Assembly (NCBI RefSeq): GCF_047948215.1
Contig: NC_134465.1
Location: forward strand, 44,626,446 to 44,690,445
Length of the DNA: 64,000 nt
Direction of reading: 5' to 3'
Source: Lycorma delicatula
Taxonomy: Eukaryota > Arthropoda > Insecta > Hemiptera > Fulgoridae
Part shown: positions 20,537 through 32,115 of the stretch, piece by piece
How positions within the stretch are numbered: position 1 is the first letter of the stretch
Layout: every line of letters begins with the position of its first letter
Translations under genes and position numbers: made by a program
Notes under the pieces: model-generated
The model's database searches: none
Told to the model about the DNA's origin: nothing
The model's input: the letters and a program-made list of their open reading frames with translations, nothing else

Positions 20537-22085
20537 AAAATAAATTTATACAATTTAATAACTTACAAGAGTAATAATAAAATAAAAGTAATAAACATTT
20601 TGTGTAAAAAATTAGGGCTTTACCAGTTTAGGGTTTACTACTCCGAATTTTTGAATCGATATGCAAGAGCATTTTACAAAATAAATTTTCAAGATATATT
20701 TGCATTATGTGTAAATAGTTGTATTTACTGTATTTATCCAGTAATGAAAATTAATTAACCTAAAAATTATTAATTTAATTTTTTTTTGCTTGATGATAAT
20801 CGCCACATAAGCTTGAAACTTATGCGTGGGATATTGAAATAGAATTTTGTAGCGTATGAAAGATTCCATGTCTGACCGGGATTCAAACCCGGTTGACCTC
20901 ATTTAAATAACTAAGATGAATTAAAATAAAACGCTAATTTAAAACTTTAACAATTAATTTACTTAATTTTCAAAACAAATCAATAAAATAAAATTTAATG
21001 AAATAAAATGATTAAAATGGACATACAAGAAACGTATACAATCATAAATAAATACATGAACTAACAACAACAGAATTTATAATTTAGAAAAAAAAACCAG
21101 TTACATTATACCGTATTTATAAAATGTAACTTATATAGAAAATATTTATTGTGCCGTAATATTACTAACAGATGTAGAAAGAATTTATTTACTACATATA
21201 TAAATTTATGTAGGTTAAACTACAGTAAACGTATTGCAATTTGAGTTTTACAAAGACAACATGAATTAAATTCTATGTATTGTAAATAAACGACATTTTA
21301 TTTTACTTCTATTTAATGATTACAAGAAAAATACAGATTTTTATAAGCACTTTAGATCATTATGGTAATTGATATTCATTTTCATTATTTTATTAATAAA
21401 ATTAACATTTTATAACATAAATAAATAAATAGATTTACTAAAAATGGTAATCGATCGTTAATTTTACGCTATTTCAATATAAAAAAAAAAAAATAGAAAC
21501 TTTTGTATTAAAATATCTCTTTCGTAATAATTAACATAGTATCGCTAATTACTTTTTTCTGATTCTTTTTTTAATAAAAAGAAAACCACTGAATCGGTTT
21601 TACAAAAATGTTTTTAAAAGGTCACCTAACTAATGAAGAGACGTGGAAAGAGAGGAAGAAAACAAAAATCAGCAGAAGATTTTTACGTAATGTCAGAAAA
21701 ATAAAATAGGAAAATAAAAAGGAATAGTTTTATAAAATTTATGGGTTAAATTATTTTAATTATAAAATTGATATTAAGTATTTATTCCTAATAATTAACT
21801 TCACCTATATATTATGATACCTAAGGGGGTAGTAATTTAGTAGGAATGAATTGTAAATTCAGATAAATGATTTAACCATTAAGCTTATAATGCATCTACT
21901 AAACAGTTCGCTGCAGCTATTATCCCATAGCATCACACTGGATATACACATCCCTTTTACGTTCAAAATGAAGCTAATAGCATCTCATTTACATTAATAG
22001 AAGTTAAAATAAGGAGAGAAGGGATTAAGCGTATGGAAAAAATTGACAACATAGTTGTAGGACTTTTCCGTCGTGGGTTGTTTCT
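20537..22085. other. AT-rich gap with a SINE-B relic
   Basis: A partial family B tRNA-like relic is visible on the minus strand at 20830-20905 (ACCGGGATTCAAACCCGG near 20876, then CATACGCTACAAAATTC). A (CA)n run closes the interval at 22086-22112. No coding frame is supported. Confidence 0.5.
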
Positions 22086-22112
22086 GACACACACACACAC
22101 ACACACACACAC
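22086..22112. repeat. (CA)n microsatellite
   Basis: A pure CA dinucleotide run of about 13 units. Confidence 0.95.
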
Positions 22113-22129
22113 AAAACACACGTAACTTA

Positions 22130-22877
22130 ATTTAAAATGTTTATCATTTTATTTAAATATTATTTTTTTTTAATTTATTAATTCAATGATTCTAAATAAT
22201 GTGCGCGCGCATACCGTATTTAATTTGCGCGGGTGCGGAGATACCAGCGGCGACGGTCGATACTAAATAAACTAATGTAATTTTACAAGTTACGTAGAAA
22301 AAAATTCGTTTGTACGATCGACACACTGGTGTAGCCGCGAAACTTAACACACCAGGTACCGAATCGATTGTCCGATCGAATTCGAAACCTGCCCAGCCGA
22401 CTTTTTTACATTTTACATATTATTCATTTATTTAATTCTACCGCTCACCTGTGACGTCACAATATAGTACACGACTACAAAGCATTTTTGAGGTAGGGGT
22501 GCGAATGTGCAAAATTTTTTTTGTTGCGTATATTGTTATTTAATATCGTTAACAAATGCGTCTAAGAAACATTTGACCTTAATTAGGTGAAATCTCAAGA
22601 TAGTGAGGGTGACTTTGTTTTCTACAGACTCACCCCGTCGACCTTGAAAGTTGAAATTTTAATGGCATCAATGCCCAATATGTAGAAGTAATTTGACCGA
22701 ATTTGGTCAAAATCGGTCCAGTAGTTCTGAAGATGTAAGATGATTTACAGGACAACAGTGGTGTTCGCTGTTGTGTACGTGTGTTTGTTACACACGTACA
22801 TACGAACATTAACATCTGAAAAATTTCTATCCGGTTTTTTGGGTTTCTTAGGTGTCAAAACGTCAAGATCCGGTGAA
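22130..22877 (+). repeat. tRNA-headed composite repeat, copy 3
   Basis: A forward copy with GCGCGCGC at 22202, a tRNA-like head (GATCGACACACTGGTGTAGC, then TTCGAAACC), CCTGTGACGTCACA near 22447, and the tail up to CGTCAAGATCCGGTGAAAG. It is cut off there by a LINE fragment, so the GGGAAAGTATT end is missing. Confidence 0.75.
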
Positions 22878-23225
22878 AGCCTATTTTTATGACAAATTGC
22901 CTGTACTAGAGGGAGTCCCAATAGATATATATTGTATTTCAGACGTAAACATAATAAAGATTTAATAATGATGAAAAATTTATTAGTTTTTTAAGGCACT
23001 TCAGAGCAAAACAATTCGGTGTGATTTTTTTACAAATTAAATATGAATTTGATTATCCCAAGAGAACTTATCATCTAATAAAATACCCAAAAATTTCGCT
23101 ATCCGGACAAAAAGAATATTACAGTTATCATTAATGGGAATTCTATCATAATTAAATCGCAATAGGTTCCCTCCCGCTAAAATCTAGTATTCAAGTTTGA
23201 AAAATGGAGAAATTAAAGCATTTCT
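22878..23225 (-). pseudogene. Jockey-type LINE reverse transcriptase scrap
   Basis: In shifting frames the minus strand reads AKFLGILLDDKFSWDNQI, CFALKCLKKLINFSSLLN and LYYVYVLKYNIYWDS. This is the order KFLGI.LD..L.W...I / R.L / YY....YGI..WG that follows the reverse transcriptase palm in jockey-type and similar LINEs. There are several frameshifts, no intact domain, and no poly-A end. The last 31 bp (22878-22908) recur inverted at 19438-19468. Confidence 0.6.
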
Positions 23226-23276
23226 TAAATTCGTTTCAAGTATTACTTGAGTATGCTTCTGTGGTTATCCGGTTTT

Positions 23277-24345
23277 TTTTTGTCTCATTTGACTGGTCCA
23301 GATTCCCTATCTAGTGCTAATCGTTTCATTTCGGTATACCCTCTACATCCTACATCCCTAACAATTTGTTTAACATATTCCATATGTGGCCTGCCTACAT
23401 AATGTTTTCCTTCTACCTGTCCCTCCAATATTAATTCTATTCCAGGATGCCTTAATATGTGGCCTATAAGTCTGTATCTTCTCGTATCTATATTTTTCCA
23501 AATGCTTCTTTCTTCATCTATTTGCCGCAGCACCTCTTCATTTGTCACATTATCCACCCGTCTGATTTTTAACATTTTCCTATAGCACCGCATTTCAAAA
23601 GTTTCTAATCGTTGCTTCTAAGATACTCCGTTCGTCCAAGTTTCACATCCATATAAAGCTACACTCCAAACTTTCAAAAATCTTTTCCTGACATTTAAAT
23701 TAATTTTTTATGTAAACAAATTATATTTCTGACTGAAGGCTTGTTTCGTTTGTGGTATTCGGCATTTTATATCGCTCCTGCTTCGTCCTTCTTTAGTAAT
23801 TCTACTTCCCAAATAACAAAATTCTTCTACCTCCACAATCTATTCTTCTCTTATTTTCACATTCAGTGGTCCATCTTTGTTATTTCTACTACATTTCATT
23901 ACTTATGTTTTGTACTTGTTTATTTTCATGCGGTATTTCTTGCGTAGAACTTCTTCCATGCCGGTTATTGTTCCTTCTAAATCTTTTTTACTCTTAGCTA
24001 GAATTACTATATCATCAGCAAATCGTAGCATCTTTATCTTTTCACCTTGTACTGTTACTCCGAATCTAAATTGTTCTTTAACATCATTAACTGCTAGTTC
24101 CATGTAAAGATTAAAATGTAACGGGGGTACGGAATATCCTGATCGGACTCCCTTTCTTATTACGGCTTCTTTCGTCTGTTCTTCAGTTATTACTGTTGCT
24201 GTTTGGTTCCTGTAAATGTTAACAATTGTTCTTCTATCTCTGTATTTGAACCCTATTTTTTTTTAAATGCTGAACATTTTTTTCCAATCTACGTTATCGA
24301 ATGCTTTTTCTAGGTCTATAAATGCCAAGCATGTTGGTTTTAACT
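23277..24345 (-). pseudogene. RTE-like LINE, 5'-truncated, with 3' end and poly-A
   Basis: On the minus strand it runs from AFIDLEKAFDNVDW (motif A, near 24310) through a shared TAA stop after MFSI (near 24264), the MELAVNDVKEQF segment, LRFADDIVILAKS (motif C, near 24030) and the GRP..EYVKQIVRDVGCRG C-terminus to a short poly-A run at 23274-23281. Several stops interrupt it. It is one of only two copies here that retain the natural 3' end, so it defines the tail of the family. Confidence 0.85.
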
Positions 24346-25595
24346 ATTTAAAAAAATAGTTAACAGATACCTAAAACATTATCCTACATCATCAAATAAA
24401 TAATTAAAATCAAATGAACTTTTACTTGGAAATTTATTTTTGAAACATTTAGGTTAGATACTTGTAATATGACTATTTATCATGGAAAAGGAGGTACAGT
24501 ATTTTCAACGAGAATTTTCAAAATGAAAAAAAAATATTTTAAAAAATATTTCTACATTTTTTTTAATAATTAGATGCTTACATAATATTTCAATCCACGT
24601 ATTATAAAAACCAAATATCTTTTGCTATAAAAATAAATAAAAGGTTAAATCTGTTGTAATGGTATGCAGCCAGTAGTGCTTTAAACATCTGCATTCCTTT
24701 TATGTTGTACATAGCGGGTCGGGGTCGGATTGGTGTGGAATGCCGAGAGATGAGATAAAATTTTGCATATTATAAAGGAGAGAGAGAGAGAGAAATAAAT
24801 AGTGAAGCAATCACTAGGACTGTTATAACGTAAAAACAGTAACATAACGTAAAGTTATGTTAACTTGTTTATAAATTTATTACAACAATATATAACGTAT
24901 AAAATCTGAACATTTTTAAAAAAATGAGAAGTTATACACCCCAGTTGTTCGTCTCTAGTTACAGCGCGACTCGATACGGTTTTAGCTTGGCTTGGCTTGG
25001 GTTTGCATGAATAGTAAGTAAAATGAAGCCGAGTCAGAGCCAGTCCACGACATTCACGAGTCAAGATCGAATTGAATCTAGCATACCAACATATATACGT
25101 GATACATGGTGGTGTGTGTGTGTGTGTGTATAATCGTGCGCGCACGCGAGAAAGTTTAAAAAAAGATAGAAAATGACCGACCAACTGGTTGTCCTTCACT
25201 CCCACATAACAAACCAGTTCTCTTTATACATACTATATATATATATATATATATATATAAGATTTGTACTCAAGTGACTGACTGCATAGTACTCGGCTCG
25301 AAAGAAATGGTACAATCACCGCGCGTTCGGCACCCTTAAAGTACAATTAGATATTATTATTATTATTATTACATTAATTTCTACACTCTTCATTGTGCAC
25401 AATTTTATCTGTAGTAAATAGAAATTGGAAAATTTATGATAAAAATTAAATTAATAGCTCATTTGTTATTAAATTTAAAAAAAAAGATTTGTTTTACTAT
25501 GAATTTGAATTAACAAAGTGGAAATAAAAAATAAGTATACTAATGTACTTTAAGAGGAAGTATTTTTTAAAACTACACTTTTTTCCCCCTACATC
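24346..25595. other. Gap with short tandem runs
   Basis: It holds a (GA)n run at 24777-24793, a GCTTGG triplication near 24988, a (GT)n run at 25108-25130 followed by GCGCGCACGC, and a (TA)n run at 25233-25259. No gene is recognised. Confidence 0.5.
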
Positions 25596-25633
25596 CCCGA
25601 GCCGGACATCCAATCAAGTATACTCGGCTCGGG
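25596..25633. other. GC-rich hairpin
   Basis: CCCGAGCCG (25596-25604) is the exact complement of CGGCTCGGG (25625-25633), giving a 9-bp stem with a 20-base loop at the left border of the GC-rich island. The string ACTCGGCTCG also occurs at 25291. Confidence 0.6.
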
Positions 25634-25660
25634 AACGTGTCCTTTTCGGATCTTTTAATT

Positions 25661-25948
25661 TTTTTTTCTTTTCCCTGTTTAGCCTCTGGTAACTACCGTT
25701 TAGATAATTCTTCAGAGGATGAATGAGGATGACATGTATGACTATAAATGAAGGGTAATCTTGTACATTCTCAGTTCGACCATTCCTAAGATGTGTGGTT
25801 AATTGAAACCCAACCACCAAAAAACACCGGTATCCACGTAAATCCATGTAAAAATAACTGGCTTTACTAGGACTTTAACGCAGGAACTCTCGACTTCCAA
25901 ATCAGCTGATTTGGGAAGACGTGTTAACCACTAGACCAACCCGGTGGG
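25661..25948 (-). mobile_element. tRNA-derived SINE, family A, young copy
   Basis: A family A SINE on the minus strand, flanked by a perfect 15-bp duplication TCGGATCTTTTAATT (25646-25660 and 25949-25963). It has interrupted the left part of the GC-rich island. Confidence 0.95.
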
Positions 25949-25963
25949 TCGGATCTTTTAATT

Positions 25964-26413
25964 GCCTGCCTCTAATCTCCGACGGAAAAAACCAGGCCGG
26001 GCTATGCCGATCCCAGCCCCGCCGGAGACCGGGTCTCGGTCTTTCCTTTTGCCAGCCTCAAACCGACGGTGCAGAAGACGAAGCGTATCCAGGAACCCAC
26101 ACCGTAGGCTGGGTCTCGGTCTTTTCATTAATTTACACCTAACAGACCCCAGGAGACCCGCTCCATCACGGTAACCCACACACCAGAGCATGTGAGCCCT
26201 CAGGAACGGTGCTCTCCGCCCAGCCTTGCTATAAACTAAAACCCTCAGTATCCCAGTCGTCTTGCATCCTCTTCTATTACACTGAGAACTGCTCTTGTAA
26301 ATATTGAAAAAATATGCCAGTTTCCGGACATAGCCAAGAGTCACTCCGACAGCTACACCGTTCGGGTACGCATCAGTCCTGCATTTAAACGATGTTCCTC
26401 TCATCGTCTGCAC
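25964..26413. other. GC-rich island of unknown identity
   Basis: About 450 bp of clearly higher GC than the window average. It starts with two degenerate roughly 85-bp tandem units, each ending GGGTCTCGGTCTTTT (near 26029 and 26111). The minus strand is open for about 150 codons (25958-26413), with an Arg/Gly-rich product that reflects the tandem units. The plus strand also has a long open stretch. I recognise no domain on either strand. Possibilities are the 5' UTR of a LINE with promoter monomers, or a host exon or CpG-island-like region. Confidence 0.4.
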
Positions 26414-26989
<576 letters not shown>

Positions 26990-27215
26990 AATTGAACACG
27001 ATTGAAAATTTGATAAAAAAAATTAAAAAAATGAACTTCACAAATTTTACCTTTCACCCCTCTCCCAGTTTCCTTTTTACCCTTTTCCATTTTCCCATTT
27101 TCGCTTTCCACCCTTTCTCCTTTTCCCGTTTTCCATTTTCCCCTTTTTCCCTTTTGCCCGCGCGTAAATCGGTCCATTAGATTTTGGTCTTTAGCGGACA
27201 CACATACGAACATGC

Positions 27216-27258
<43 letters not shown>

Positions 27259-27259
<1 letters not shown>

Positions 27260-27580
27260 AAAAAAGTATATTTGTTTATATATTTGTATATTTGTCTGTT
27301 TGTTTATTTGTTTCGTAAATATCTCGACACCGGCCCTACCTAGCGGGTATAGTTTTTGCAAAACTATTTTTTTTCACGTAACTAATATTCATATTCTGAA
27401 TATGAACCAAATCGGTCCATAAATATAATTTTTCGAAATATATCGACGCCAGCGCCACCTAGCGGGTCCAAACTAATTCAGAAACCTTCCCTAGCATGCG
27501 TCCAACCATTCTTCAAAGTTTCATCGCTATCGGATGAACGGTTTAGGAAGGCATAAGAGACATACAGACAGACAAACATT
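27259..27580 (+). repeat. Microsatellite-bordered dispersed repeat, copy 2
   Basis: It lies between (TA)n runs at 27220-27255 and 27581-27600. It contains two related halves: TATCTCGACACCGGCCCTAC (about 27320) and ATATCGACGCCAGCGCCACC (about 27438), each followed by TAGCGGGT. The family is shared with 18395-18640 (inverted). The end GACATACAGACAGACAAACA before TA repeats is suggestive of a mobile unit boundary. Confidence 0.65.
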
Positions 27581-27624
27581 CATATATATATATATATATA
27601 AATGAATGTTTGTATATATATGAA

Positions 27625-27627
<3 letters not shown>

Positions 27628-27668
<41 letters not shown>
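27628..27668. repeat. (TA)n microsatellite
   Basis: A pure TA run. The interval 27581-27668 also contains the inverted strings CATTCATATAT and ATATATGAATG around AATGAATGTTTG. Confidence 0.95.
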
Positions 27669-27671
<3 letters not shown>

Positions 27672-27744
27672 AAAATTAAGTTTCAAAACAAATAATTCAA
27701 GCTGATTTATTGAATTCGCTTTATTGAATTATCGCTGACTTTAT

Positions 27745-27880
27745 TGAATTTTGAAGCAAGATTCCGGATTCGAATCCCTGTCAGGCACAATATTTTTCAT
27801 ACGCTATAAAATGTTCATTCTACATACCGACGCACAAAGCCCAAGTTTGAGTGATATATTAATCGCTAATAAAAAAAAAG
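27745..27880 (+). mobile_element. tRNA-derived SINE, family B, 5'-truncated
   Basis: It retains the B box region CGGATTCGAATCCCTGTCAG (27766), then TTTTTCATACGCTATAAAAT and a tail ending in AAAAAAAAAGAAAGG. The A-box half is lost. The tail (GCGATTA..-type variant) differs from that of the copy at 45305-45475. Confidence 0.65.
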
Positions 27881-28129
27881 AAAGGATAAACCCTTTTGGA
27901 TACCAAAAATGCTGTCATTAACTGAAAAGATAAATTTTTGTTCGTAACTGATGAAGCCAGGATTTAAAAGAAAAAAATGTTATTGTTCTAGTTATAAGAT
28001 AAGCATTTTTTCTAAGGACACCAGACGCCACTGCCTGAACACTACCGAGAATATTTAGAATTTAGTTTTTGTTTACATTAAACAAGCACTTTTCTGACGA
28101 AATGTAGTAATGTACTGTTTCTAAATAAA

Positions 28130-28620
28130 ATTCTAATTTTTCTAAGTTTTATTCAACTTATCTTGTACAATTCCGTTCAGTATTAAAATTTCTACAAGGT
28201 TTGTTTAAACGTTTCATCTGTTTATTACTCATTTAATAGTATTATTGTACTTCAAGTATAATAAACACGGTTTTCCATTCCAATTTTTTTTTTAACCCCG
28301 AATTTTTCAAAACCTATTGAAGATACAGTTTTGAGACCCACTTTATTCGATTTTTCAGGTCAAAAACCACGAGAAATCATTAATGTTGCCCCTTAATTAA
28401 CTCCCTCAGAATTTTAATATCGGCTCATTTCACCATGGTAGCTGAAATCCAAGCGAAGTTTTTCACTAGCCGTAACTCGCAAACGAAGCATTTTAGAACG
28501 TATGTTATATGAATTTTTTCCATTAATTTCACAAGTAGGTCATAAAAGTCTCGGGAGAACTTCGTGATACACTATGTATATCTACATAAAACAATTTTTC
28601 TCAAAATAGGTATCGCTTAA
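28130..28620 (+). repeat. Old dispersed repeat, copy 1
   Basis: It shares an ordered set of strings with 36110-36490: TCTACAAGGTTTGTTTAAA, TGTTTATTAC, TTAATA..TATT, and later an AACGAAGCATTTTAGAACGTATG segment resembling AACGAAGCGTTTCTGAACCTATG of the other copy. It is heavily diverged with no coding content. Confidence 0.45.
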
Positions 28621-28993
28621 ACTAAAGAATATGTCATCTAGTAAAAGATTAAAAAGATTAAAGATGAGGTATAAAAACTGAAATATGTCGATAATTATGG
28701 ATACAAAAAAATATTGAAATATATTAAACTACCATTAACTTAACCCCAAATAAAAAATAAATTTGACATCATATGTTTAACCGGATTTGAACTAGGGTTT
28801 ATCATAATCACAGAAAAATTCACGCGCTATGTATGTTACACACTCCAAGAATACATGAAGCGGTAACAGAAATAATGATAAACGAACAAAGCGTACGAAA
28901 ACTGTACAATATGAATGAAAAACATTATAAATCAATAAATGTTATTTTATTCATATTAAGTAATGTATATATGACGTGACATTTGTTCATTCT
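28621..28993. other. AT-rich gap
   Basis: A possible family B tRNA-like trace (ACCGGATTTGAACTAGGGTT near 28780, minus strand) is too decayed to call. Nothing else is seen. Confidence 0.4.
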
Positions 28994-29004
28994 AATAAAA
29001 TCTA

Positions 29005-29661
29005 ATGCTTTCCATCTTACTTTACGGTATACAAGTCTGGGAAAGAGCTCTGCGTGCCGACAAGAACAGAAGAGCCCTTGAAGGAATTCAACGGCGCATG
29101 GGCTTAAGAGTGATATGCGCATATTCTTCAGTCTCCACCGAGGCAGTACTCGTAATTGCAGGAGTTCCTCCGCTTAAACAACTGGCGGAGATGCGAGTGA
29201 GTATAGCATGTGGACAACCTTCTAAAGAAGCATATGAAGAGATGCTGCGTAATCGGCAACATCGTTGGGATGTAGCCAACACGGGACGATGGACACATCG
29301 TTTGATACCTTTGATCCGACCGTGGATAGAAAGGAAGTTCGGGGACATAAATTACTGGATAACGCAATTTTTTACAGGGCATGGGTCGTTCAAGTCCTAT
29401 TTATGTGCGAGACTAAGGGTAGATAACAACAACTGTCCTTACTGTGGGGCTTATGATTCCCCTGAACATGTAGTATTTGAATGTAACCGTTGGACTGAAA
29501 GCAGGCAATCCTGTGTAAGACGTATAGGGCCATTATCTACGGAGAATGTGGTGGATAAAATGCTACTTAACGAGGATAACTTTAACGTGATCTCGTCGTT
29601 TATAACCGCAGTTATAAAGAAGAAAGATGAGGAAGCTCGTCAAGAAGAAACCGCTCGCTGA
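29005..29661 (+). CDS. R1-like LINE ORF2 C-terminal fragment (open frame)
   Basis: An open frame of 218 codons. The first residues come from the flanking target site, and the LINE begins at about 29010. It starts just after the polymerase palm with LLYGIQVWERAL, then IQRRMGLRVICAYSSVSTEAV (the LR.I.AY.TVS..A block), the WTHRLIPLIRPW and TQFFTGHGSFKSYL blocks, and a CCHC zinc knuckle CPYCGAYDSPEHVVFEC near residues 144-160, ending in a charged tail KKKDEEARQEE. Full-length proteins of this family also have an endonuclease and the polymerase core upstream, both absent here. Without them it cannot retrotranspose, and no promoter is visible. Confidence 0.85.
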   Translation: MLSILLYGIQVWERALRADKNRRALEGIQRRMGLRVICAYSSVSTEAVLVIAGVPPLKQLAEMRVSIACGQPSKEAYEEMLRNRQHRWDVANTGRWTHRLIPLIRPWIERKFGDINYWITQFFTGHGSFKSYLCARLRVDNNNCPYCGAYDSPEHVVFECNRWTESRQSCVRRIGPLSTENVVDKMLLNEDNFNVISSFITAVIKKKDEEARQEETAR

Positions 29662-29868
29662 TGACGGCTTGTATGTGGAATTTCCACCTACGAAATAAAG
29701 AGCTAACCGGTGAACTGACCTGCCGTGCCGGACATACAGCCGGCGGGCGGGGAGGCGAGCTAGAGTAAAGGACACTCCTCTGGCGCGAGTCAAACTTGAT
29801 TGTAGATCCGTTCCAGAGGAGTAGGTGGAAATATAAAAAATAAAAAATAAAAAAAAAATAAATAAATA
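29010..29868 (+). mobile_element. 5'-truncated R1-like LINE with target-site duplication
   Basis: It carries an open reverse transcriptase C-terminus, a GC-rich 3' UTR (29662-29820, around ACTGACCTGCCGTGCCGGAC) and an A-rich tail (29836-29868). The sequence AATAAAATCTAATGCT flanks it at 28994-29009 and again at 29869-29884, a perfect 16-bp duplication (its first bases may belong to the A-rich tail). 5' truncation with an intact 3' end and duplication is the signature of target-primed reverse transcription. The perfect duplication and open frame make it one of the younger insertions of the window. Confidence 0.92.
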
Positions 29869-29884
29869 AATAAAATCTAATGCT

Positions 29885-30364
29885 GTATATAGGGAGTGTC
29901 ACTGAGAATTCCCTTTTGGGAGAGGGGAGAGGATGAGAAAGTGTAACTTATAGAGAATATATGATATCAGAAACGAGTATTTCCGACAAGCGACCGGAAT
30001 TTCCGACTAATTTTATCTAGTTAGAATGAAAAGTACGACCAATTTACCTTTATATTTAGCTTATACTGAAAACAACGCTCACTAAAAGTAATAATAATAA
30101 TATACACTCGTGTTTTGCTGATGTAATTAAACGTGTAGATAAAACATCTATTGAAAATTATTCATTGAACGGCCCATTATTTAGTATGAATTGTTAACAA
30201 ACAAAAGAACTGTACACATTTTACTGGAGTAATTTTCCATCATCTTTTCCGTTTTCACTGCAATTAAATAACTTCGTTGATCTATCCTGTAATGGATAAA
30301 TAATCCATTAAAATAAGCTGTTATATATATTTTTTACTTTTAAGGCCGCAAAGGACAACTTTAC
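29885..30364. other. AT-rich gap
   Basis: No gene is seen. A purine-rich GGGAGAGGGGAGAGG string lies at 29918. Confidence 0.45.
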
Positions 30365-30562
30365 TCAGAATAATTCAAGTCTTTTTGCCGATCTTTTGGC
30401 CTTTAAGTTCTTAACTTTTACTTTCTCCCAATGTTTAATCATTCTTAATGATCTTGCTTTACGATCCTCTTCTGAATAAACCTTTTTTGTATAATTAAAA
30501 GTTCTTACTGTAAAGTTGGTATTCGAATCTTTAATAACAAATTTTAATTTTTCGGATTAAAA
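30365..30562 (-). pseudogene. C-terminal tail of a second LINE family
   Basis: The minus strand is open to a TGA at 30365-30367 and reads FNYTKKVYSEEDRKARSLRM, then IKHWEKVKVKNLKAKRSAK. The pattern (acidic-basic RK..HSERM..YW) resembles the extreme C-terminus of the LINE copy at 31180-32115, where RKKKAELFEACTKEISIRMK and RYW appear. It is a short relic; the association is by pattern only. Confidence 0.4.
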
Positions 30563-30604
30563 TTGTGTTATATTTTATTTATCTATTTTTATTTTGGAAG
30601 AGCG

Positions 30605-30742
30605 GGCGTCAACAGTTATGGTCACATTAGCCCAGTGGAAACTGGTAGCGTATGAAAGATACTATGCCTAACCGGGATTCGAACCCAGTACCTCAACACG
30701 AAATGCCAAAACGCTACCTACTCAGCTACAGAGTCGGCTTTT
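30605..30742 (-). mobile_element. tRNA-derived SINE, family B, best-preserved head
   Basis: On the minus strand: GCCGACTCTGTAGCTGAGTA (acceptor and A box), GGTAGCGTTTTGG, then the B box GGGTTCGAATCCCGGTTAGG and the tail TATCTTTCATACGCTACCAG. The box sequences are close to the eukaryotic consensus, so RNA polymerase III recognition is plausible. It could be misread as a tRNA gene, but the anticodon arm is not canonical. Confidence 0.8.
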
Positions 30743-31179
30743 TTTAGATTTTGTTAACATACAAAAGATAAAAAGAAAAACTGTATACTAATGAATAAAA
30801 TATAAAATTTTAACAACCGCCTTAAAAATTATTTTTTTTTTTTTAATTTTACAAATAGAGAATTTCATAACTGGGTGAATATCAAGGTGTATGTATTTAT
30901 GAAAAACAGATCTTGTGCAAAGAAAATCTTTAATCTCAAAAATATTATGAAATATTGTAAATATCAAAATAGAAGGTATGTTATAACTTTTATTGATTTT
31001 TAAAAAGCATACTATTTGGTAGATAGAACATCACTTTTTTAAAATTAACAGAATTAGGTTTAGATAACAAAATGGCAAACGTAATCAAAGCAAAGTAAAA
31101 TTAACTAACATGTATTCTAAAATAAAATTTCTGGAACAATTATGTGATCCTTTTCCCGGCGTAAGACAAACAGATGGAC

Positions 31180-32115
31180 TTTCTCCACTACTTTTTTAGG
31201 TGTGGTCTTGAAAATTTAAATAGAAAATGAAACAAAAAATTAGACAAAAATAGTGGAATAAGACCGGAAACTAAAGAACTAAAGATTAACTGTTTAGCTT
31301 TCGCTACGAATATAGCATTATTAGCTAAAAATTGGAAAGAAGTTGAACAACAAATTAAAGAATTAAAAAAAATAAGTTGCTAAAATGGGACTAAAAATGA
31401 CAAATGATAAAAACTGCCCGAATTTAATTACTATAAATAATAATAAAATAGGGAAAGTGGATAATTCAAATATCTTTGAGAACGGATCGGTTGAAATTCT
31501 TTAGATAAAAAAGTATTAACTGTTAAAGCTAATAAAATGGAATTAGCTTTCTAGCTAACGAAAAACACATAAAAAAAAAATAGTCTTTATTATGGAACTC
31601 GAAATTTCAACACTATAAAACTGTGAAAAAGCCGGTAGCATTCTACAAGGCAAAAACCCTAAGATTGTGCATCAAAGGTCTACTAGAAATCTAAAAAAAG
31701 AAAGAAAAGAAAATAATAAAAAAAATTTTAGGTCCTAAATTTCTAAATATCAGGTAAAATTAATTCCAAATAACAAACTTTATACTAAAATTGAAAAACT
31801 ATCAGACACGTTACAGAAAAGACGAATTGTAATTTACTCCCGTTTATTTAGAACGAATAACAATAGAACGAAAGGCAAATGATTCACATAAATTCAAGAA
31901 GAGCTAAAACGACTGAATATAACTGAAGAAATTATAAAAGAAACAAAAATTTTAAAAAGAATATTAAAAGATGAAAATAAAAGGTTCCGAGAAGCACCAA
32001 AACGCAAGAAAAAAGCTGAACTTTTTGAAGCATGTACGAAAGAGATATCAATAAGAATGAAGAGGTACTGGACAATACAAAAACAGCAAAAAGAAACAAC
32101 CGCAAATAAATAAAT
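31180..32115 (+). pseudogene. Second-family LINE reverse transcriptase, heavily decayed
   Basis: Broken frames read INCLAFATNIALLAKNW (motif C region, normally FADDIALLA), KEVEQQIKELKKI, then KVLTVKANKMELAF, later KIEKLSDTLQKRRIV and IQEELKRLNITEEIIKETK, and finally KRILKDENKRFREAPKRKKK. The order matches the second half of a non-LTR ORF2. FADD has become FATN, removing both catalytic Asp residues of motif C. Stops are frequent, so it is long dead. Confidence 0.65.

Noticed and set aside
19438..22908. A 3.4-kb transposon with 31-bp terminal repeats
   Set aside because: The repeat lies inside a recognisable LINE scrap at one side, and the interval contains unrelated elements, so shared LINE origin is simpler.
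30605..30742. Possible functional tRNA gene
   Set aside because: The A and B boxes are good, but the sequence does not fold with a canonical anticodon arm and it recurs elsewhere with SINE tails.
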